Assembly: GCA_947176975.1 (NCBI GenBank)
Contig: CAMWSW010000036.1
Coordinates: 1-8,631, forward strand
Source of the DNA: an uncultured Clostridia bacterium
GTDB lineage: Bacteria > Bacillota > Clostridia > Christensenellales > UBA3700
Direction: 5' to 3'
DNA: 8,631 nucleotides
In this document: one piece after another, positions 5,637-8,631 of the stretch
Numbering within the stretch: position 1 is the first letter of the stretch
Layout of the letters: each line of letters begins with the position of its first letter
Notes under the pieces: model-generated
The model's input: the letters and a program-made list of their open reading frames with translations, nothing else
Database searches by the model: none
What the model was told of the DNA's origin: nothing
Position numbers and translations under genes: made by a program

Positions 5637-6098
5637 TTAGTAACTTCCCATAATCAGCGGAAAGCCCACGATGATATTGTCTTTATTGCTTACAATTTGA
5701 ACGTTGATTTCTTGCTTGTCGATATATACGCTTTTGCCGCCCGCCTTGGTCTTACCGTAATACGTTACGCCGTCCTCAAGGTCTTGGGTAAACACTATAT
5801 CTATCGAAAGTTTGTCCACTAGTGTATCTTCGCTTATCTTGTCTTTCGGATATATGTAAGCAACACCCAAAGTATTGTCCAGCTTGCAATCTTTTATACT
5901 CACGAATTTGTCATAATAATGATAAATATTGAAATTCGTCATTTCGTCCACTTGCTCGCCCTGCCCGACAAGCGGCGTATCGCATGAGTATATCTGCATT
6001 TCGCTTACCCCGTCGGGCAACTTTGCTCGATAGGACAAGCCCATCAATACCGCCGACAAAAAAGTGATTGCCAATATGTATATCGCCGTAGATTTCAT
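5637..6098 (-). CDS. Small membrane-anchored or exported protein, possibly YwmB-like
   Basis: The start is ATG 6098, 5 nt after GGAGG; a longer frame from a TTG at 6140 has no ribosome site. The protein has 153 residues. Residues 4-22 form a signal anchor or signal peptide, and the rest would be outside the membrane. The C-terminal part, with GVTYYGKTKAGG, then EINVQIVSNKDNIIVGFPLIMGSY written here in two pieces as EINVQIV and IIVGFPLIMGSY, recalls the YwmB family ending (a strand with N-x-x-I, then GTPLI..EY). YwmB proteins are usually longer, about 240 residues, so this would be a short version. YwmB has no firm function but lies near murA, spoIID and spoIIQ in Bacillota. The gene is the first of an operon with the M23 gene 15 nt downstream. 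The family assignment is tentative. Confidence 0.8.
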   Translation of the reverse strand: MKSTAIYILAITFLSAVLMGLSYRAKLPDGVSEMQIYSCDTPLVGQGEQVDEMTNFNIYHYYDKFVSIKDCKLDNTLGVAYIYPKDKISEDTLVDKLSIDIVFTQDLEDGVTYYGKTKAGGKSVYIDKQEINVQIVSNKDNIIVGFPLIMGSY

Positions 6099-6103
6099 AG
6101 CGT

Positions 6104-6108
6104 CCTCC
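6104..6108 (-). promoter_or_regulatory. Ribosome site fixing the start of the 5637-6098 gene
   Basis: GGAGG on the minus strand with 5 nt to ATG 6098. It rules out the longer TTG-initiated frame. Confidence 0.85.
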
Positions 6109-6147
6109 GCTTGAATTGTTACTTTGATTTTTGACAGCAAAAGGGCT

Positions 6148-6180
6148 TTTATACTTGAAAAAAATAAATTATTTTGTCGA
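6148..6180 (-). promoter_or_regulatory. Weak promoter candidate for the YwmB-like/M23 operon
   Basis: The only good -10 on minus is TATAAA (6148-6153). At 17 bp the -35 is CAAAAT, which is poor; TCGACA (6175-6180) is 21 bp away. An alternative sigma factor is possible, but I could not fit SigF or SigE consensus sites. Confidence 0.25.
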
Positions 6181-6190
6181 TGAGAAGTTT

Positions 6191-6224
6191 AAATAAAAAT
6201 CCCCTCTCGTTTGACGAGAAGGGA
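6191..6224 (-). terminator. Terminator of the 6233-7345 gene
   Basis: On minus, an 11-bp stem (6224-6214 with 6210-6200, one G-T wobble) with a CAA loop is followed by TTTTTATTT. It begins 8 nt after the stop codon. Confidence 0.9.
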
Positions 6225-6232
6225 GAGATGAA

Positions 6233-7345
6233 TTATCCGAGCAATGAGTCCGCCATTGCTATCGGCGAACATTCGTGAACTATCGGAGATAAATTGTAAA
6301 TCAATTGAATTATGCCGTTGCAATCGTAATCGTCGCCCAAATGGTAGCCCACGTCGGGCATAAACCGCTTGGCGCTTTTGATAATATTGAGGAGCTTTGC
6401 GTCAAGGTCTTCTATCTCCTTGAGCAAATCCTGTCTGTATTCATAATGGATATATAGCCACTTGCTTTGGAATTTTCTATCCTTTACCATTGCTATCAAG
6501 TCGCTGACGTCCGTGTCCAAAATCTTGGCAAGAGCGCGACATCTTACGGACACGTCCGCAGGCGTAATCAAAGAGTATTCCTCAATTGACACAATCGCCT
6601 TGAAATACTTGACGAGCGCAATGGCGGCAAGCAACATACTCTCGCCTCTGTCGCTCGTGAGATTGACGTGCTCAATGAGTTCCGCCAATATCTCCACAGA
6701 CGGCTTATAGGGCGCGTCGTACAGCTTGGCGTACTCCAACGTACCGTTAAATAATTTGGCGGTATCGGACATCTGTCCGTCGCCTATCAAAGAGTCCAAT
6801 AAATCCTGCTCCGCCTTGAGCCTTGCGTAATCTTGAATACCCATCATATAATGTATATACTTCTTTTCCCAAAGCGCGACTCTGTGCGCCAAAATCGCTC
6901 CTACGCATTTTGCGTAATCTGCAAAATCATCTTTGCCGTCTTTGTCTATCAAAAGCTTGATTGGAAAAACGCCTTTGAGAGCATACCCCGTGCCGTACAA
7001 AAAAGGCGAATTGGTGACGAGAGCGTATTGCAAAGGTCTCATTTCGCAAGCTCTGCAAAGAAGCGCGGCTATCTCTCTTCCGCCTACGCCCAAGAATAGC
7101 CTCACGTCATCGGGACTGTTTGCTATATCAAGCGCGCTTTCGCTGTTGCACACGACTTCGTCGGGATATTCGACGTAAGTAATCTTGTATTCGAATTCGC
7201 TTACCTCTTTCACCGCCTTTTGGGCAAGTGCTTTATCACGGCTCAAATAGCACACGCATATATGTCCCATTGGCATAATATCCGCGACTATCTTTGCCAC
7301 GTCGGAAGATATATTCTCGCTCACTTGCGTCAAAAATTTTTCCAT
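6233..7345 (-). CDS. Probable degenerate glycerol-1-phosphate dehydrogenase / Fe-ADH-fold protein
   Basis: This 370-residue cytoplasmic protein has an N-terminal alpha/beta nucleotide-binding-like half: HICVCYLSRDKAL (28-40), DVRLFLGVGGREIAALLC (80-97) and YALVTNSPFLYGTGYAL (107-123). These sit where G1P dehydrogenases have the GxGxIxD segment and the PTAPSMDGYxS segment. The C-terminal half is helical. The usual metal-binding His residues are not evident: RGESMLLAAIALVKYF (233-248) occupies the place where AraM/EgsA-type enzymes show EH-x-IxH, so catalysis is doubtful. The fold call is from motif resemblance only. The ATG at 7345 lacks a ribosome site and directly follows a terminator T-run. 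Internal Met24 and Met26 also lack a convincing ribosome site, and the N-terminal helix looks genuine. The gene ends in its own terminator. Confidence 0.8.
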   Translation of the reverse strand: MEKFLTQVSENISSDVAKIVADIMPMGHICVCYLSRDKALAQKAVKEVSEFEYKITYVEYPDEVVCNSESALDIANSPDDVRLFLGVGGREIAALLCRACEMRPLQYALVTNSPFLYGTGYALKGVFPIKLLIDKDGKDDFADYAKCVGAILAHRVALWEKKYIHYMMGIQDYARLKAEQDLLDSLIGDGQMSDTAKLFNGTLEYAKLYDAPYKPSVEILAELIEHVNLTSDRGESMLLAAIALVKYFKAIVSIEEYSLITPADVSVRCRALAKILDTDVSDLIAMVKDRKFQSKWLYIHYEYRQDLLKEIEDLDAKLLNIIKSAKRFMPDVGYHLGDDYDCNGIIQLIYNLSPIVHECSPIAMADSLLG

Positions 7346-7347
7346 AC

Positions 7348-7381
7348 AAAAAAGATACCACTATTTTAAAGCAGTATCTTT
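7348..7381 (-). terminator. Terminator of hisC, abutting the next start codon
   Basis: On minus, a 12-bp stem (7381-7370 with 7362-7351, two G-T wobbles) and a 7-nt loop are followed by T3 beyond the stem (T6 in total). Only GT separates the T-run from ATG 7345. Confidence 0.75.
7352..7360 (-). promoter_or_regulatory. Extended -10 that could give a leaderless mRNA
   Basis: TGGTATCTT on minus matches an extended -10 (TGn then TATCTT), ending 6 nt before the A of ATG 7345. No -35 is visible. It overlaps the hisC terminator stem, so its function is speculative. Confidence 0.3.
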
Positions 7382-7431
7382 GAATATCCTCTATAAAAAG
7401 GTCTAGTTTTGTCGAAACTCTTCTCTGCGCG

Positions 7432-8505
7432 CTATTCGGAATCGCTCTTGAGTATTTCCTCCAACGCAGATACGAGACTTGCCATTTCTTCGGGCGATCC
7501 CACCGTAATGCGCAGATAGTTGTCGATTCTGCCCATATTGAAGTGTCTGACAAGCACGCCTTTATTCTTGAGCTGATAATATATCTCGCTTGCAGGACGC
7601 TCGTTGTGTCTGACAAATAAGAAGTTGGAGCTGGATTGCAACACCTCAAAATCAAGCGCTCTCAATTCGTCGGCGACACTGTCTCTCGTGGCAATAATCT
7701 TGTCCACGCAAGAATTGAAATATTCGGTATCTTGCAAAGCGCGTATCGCTATGCCCTCCGTAAGCGCGTTGACGGTATAACTGTTGAAAGAATCCTTGAT
7801 AGTCTTAAGACCGTTGATGAGCGCCGCATCGCCTATGGCGTATCCGCATCTTGCGCCTGCCAAAGAATACGACTTGGAGAAAGTACGCACTATAAGCAAA
7901 TTGGGATATTTGCTGACGTAATTCGCCATAGAACAGTTGCAGAAATCTGCGTACGCTTCGTCTATGATTATTATCTTCTCGGGATTTGCCTCTATGATTG
8001 CCATCAAATCAAGTCTGTTGACGATAATTCCCGTCGGCGCGTTGGGGTTGCAAATTATCATACCTTGACACTTTGCCTGCTTAAAACTCGACACGTCCAA
8101 CTTGAAATCGTCGGAAAGCGGTATCACAACCGAAGGTATCTCAAATACCTTTGCCCATACCTTATAAAAAGAATATGTCACGTCGGCATACGCTACTCCG
8201 TCGCCATTCGTATCAAAAAACGTGGGAAAACACAATGCGAGCACTTCGTCGCTACCGTTGCCGATAAAGACGTTTTCTTTTGCAAGTCCGTGCTTCTTGG
8301 CAATCTCCTCGGCAAGCGCAGTATTCTGCGGGTCGGGATATAACTTGAGTCTGTCTACGTCAAAATTCTTGACAAATTCTTCAACGCCCTTGCATGGCGG
8401 ATAGGGATTTTCATTTGTATTAAGTTTGACGTAACTCTTATCTTGCGGTTGCTCGCCCGCTACGTACGGTTGAGTTGTTCTGCAAATCTTGGATAAATAA
8501 TTCAT
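7432..8505 (-). CDS. hisC: Histidinol-phosphate aminotransferase
   Basis: HisC converts imidazole acetol phosphate and glutamate to histidinol phosphate in histidine synthesis, using PLP. The start is ATG 8505 with GGAG 6 nt upstream; a GTG four codons earlier overlaps that site. The 357-residue length is normal for this class I/II aminotransferase. Visible motifs are KLNTNENPYPP near the N-terminus, GNGSDEVL (82-89), NPNAPTG (153-159), DEAYADF (182-188), the PLP lysine K211 in RTFSKSYSLAGARCGY, and YLRITVG near the end with the substrate-carboxylate arginine R332. No other his gene is nearby, so it is a single-gene unit with its own promoter and terminator. Some members of this group also act on aromatic amino acids, so broader specificity is possible. 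It has about nine cysteines, high for HisC. Confidence 0.95.
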   Translation of the reverse strand: MNYLSKICRTTQPYVAGEQPQDKSYVKLNTNENPYPPCKGVEEFVKNFDVDRLKLYPDPQNTALAEEIAKKHGLAKENVFIGNGSDEVLALCFPTFFDTNGDGVAYADVTYSFYKVWAKVFEIPSVVIPLSDDFKLDVSSFKQAKCQGMIICNPNAPTGIIVNRLDLMAIIEANPEKIIIIDEAYADFCNCSMANYVSKYPNLLIVRTFSKSYSLAGARCGYAIGDAALINGLKTIKDSFNSYTVNALTEGIAIRALQDTEYFNSCVDKIIATRDSVADELRALDFEVLQSSSNFLFVRHNERPASEIYYQLKNKGVLVRHFNMGRIDNYLRITVGSPEEMASLVSALEEILKSDSE

Positions 8506-8511
8506 AGTATT

Positions 8512-8515
8512 CTCC
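8512..8515 (-). promoter_or_regulatory. Ribosome site fixing the hisC start
   Basis: GGAG on minus, 6 nt before ATG 8505. It overlaps the alternative GTG start at 8517, which is therefore unlikely. Confidence 0.75.
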
Positions 8516-8518
8516 ACA

Positions 8519-8550
8519 GCTTGATTGCAAGCCGATACTAATAGTGTATC
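8519..8550 (-). promoter_or_regulatory. Two small hairpins in the hisC leader
   Basis: GATAC/GTATC (8534-8538 with 8546-8550, 7-nt loop) and GCTTG/CAAGC (8519-8523 with 8528-8532, 4-nt loop) follow each other. The second ends 3 nt before the ribosome site. The leader is too short for a his-type attenuator or a T-box. Confidence 0.35.
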
Positions 8551-8553
8551 AAG

Positions 8554-8583
8554 ATTTTACCACATAATACGCCTATCCGTCAA
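8554..8583 (-). promoter_or_regulatory. Predicted hisC promoter
   Basis: On minus: TTGACG (8578-8583), an 18-bp spacer, then TAAAAT (8554-8559) with an extended TGG. The start would be near 8547, leaving a leader of about 42 nt. Confidence 0.7.
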
Positions 8584-8631
8584 TGATTTATTTGATTTTC
8601 AACCTATAAGACTTTTGACTCTTCATAATAA

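Noticed and set aside
6099..6140. TTG start at 6140 for the YwmB-like gene
   Set aside because: There is no ribosome site at the TTG, while GGAGG stands 5 nt before ATG 6098.
6140..6180. SigF-type promoter for the SpoIIQ-like operon
   Set aside because: A GTATA (6148-6152 region on minus) resembles a SigF -35, but no GG-type -10 follows at the right distance.
7636..8343. 235-codon plus-strand frame antisense to hisC
   Set aside because: It is a shadow of hisC, which has all family motifs.
1..8631. CRISPR arrays, tRNA or rRNA genes, transposases, defence or biosynthetic clusters
   Set aside because: No regularly spaced direct repeats, no RNA gene signatures and no coding sequence of these kinds were found on either strand.

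Overview
The window looks like chromosomal DNA from an anaerobic, moderately AT-rich Bacillota (Clostridia-type) bacterium. The reasons are strong AGGAGG-type ribosome sites, a YugP-type peptidase, a DUF1540-like cysteine protein, a SpoIIQ-like M23 protein, and unusually many cysteines even in housekeeping proteins. TGA is used as a stop (yugP), so the code appears standard. The exact lineage cannot be read from the sequence; an uncultured gut Clostridia member is my inference.

Layout. Positions 1-1493 (minus) are the N-terminal 497 codons of a large exported or surface protein that runs off the left edge. Upstream of it, 1514-1638 is a long inverted repeat (29-bp arms, one mismatch) enclosing a near-consensus promoter that points away from the surface gene; this is the best candidate here for a phase-variation switch. 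Next on the plus strand are a 310-residue cysteine-rich protein of unknown function (1778-2710) and yugP (2866-3600). A bidirectional terminator separates yugP from rplI (bL9, minus). rplI is transcribed divergently from a two-domain DUF1540-like gene (4267-4584).

Between the convergent DUF1540 and M23 genes lies a second inverted repeat (4600-4886, 50-bp arms). Each arm follows or overlaps a stop codon and immediately precedes an intrinsic terminator, so the two mRNAs carry the same 3' UTR module. On the minus strand, a small YwmB-like protein and the M23 (SpoIIQ-like) protein form a two-gene operon. Further right are a probable degenerate glycerol-1-phosphate-dehydrogenase-fold protein and hisC, each ending in its own terminator. 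The hisC terminator abuts the start codon of the next gene, which has no ribosome site.

There is no CRISPR array, tRNA, rRNA, transposase or recombinase in view. Most genes are ordinary housekeeping genes in short transcription units. The points of interest are the two inverted-repeat elements, the cysteine-rich unknown protein and the odd start region at 7345.
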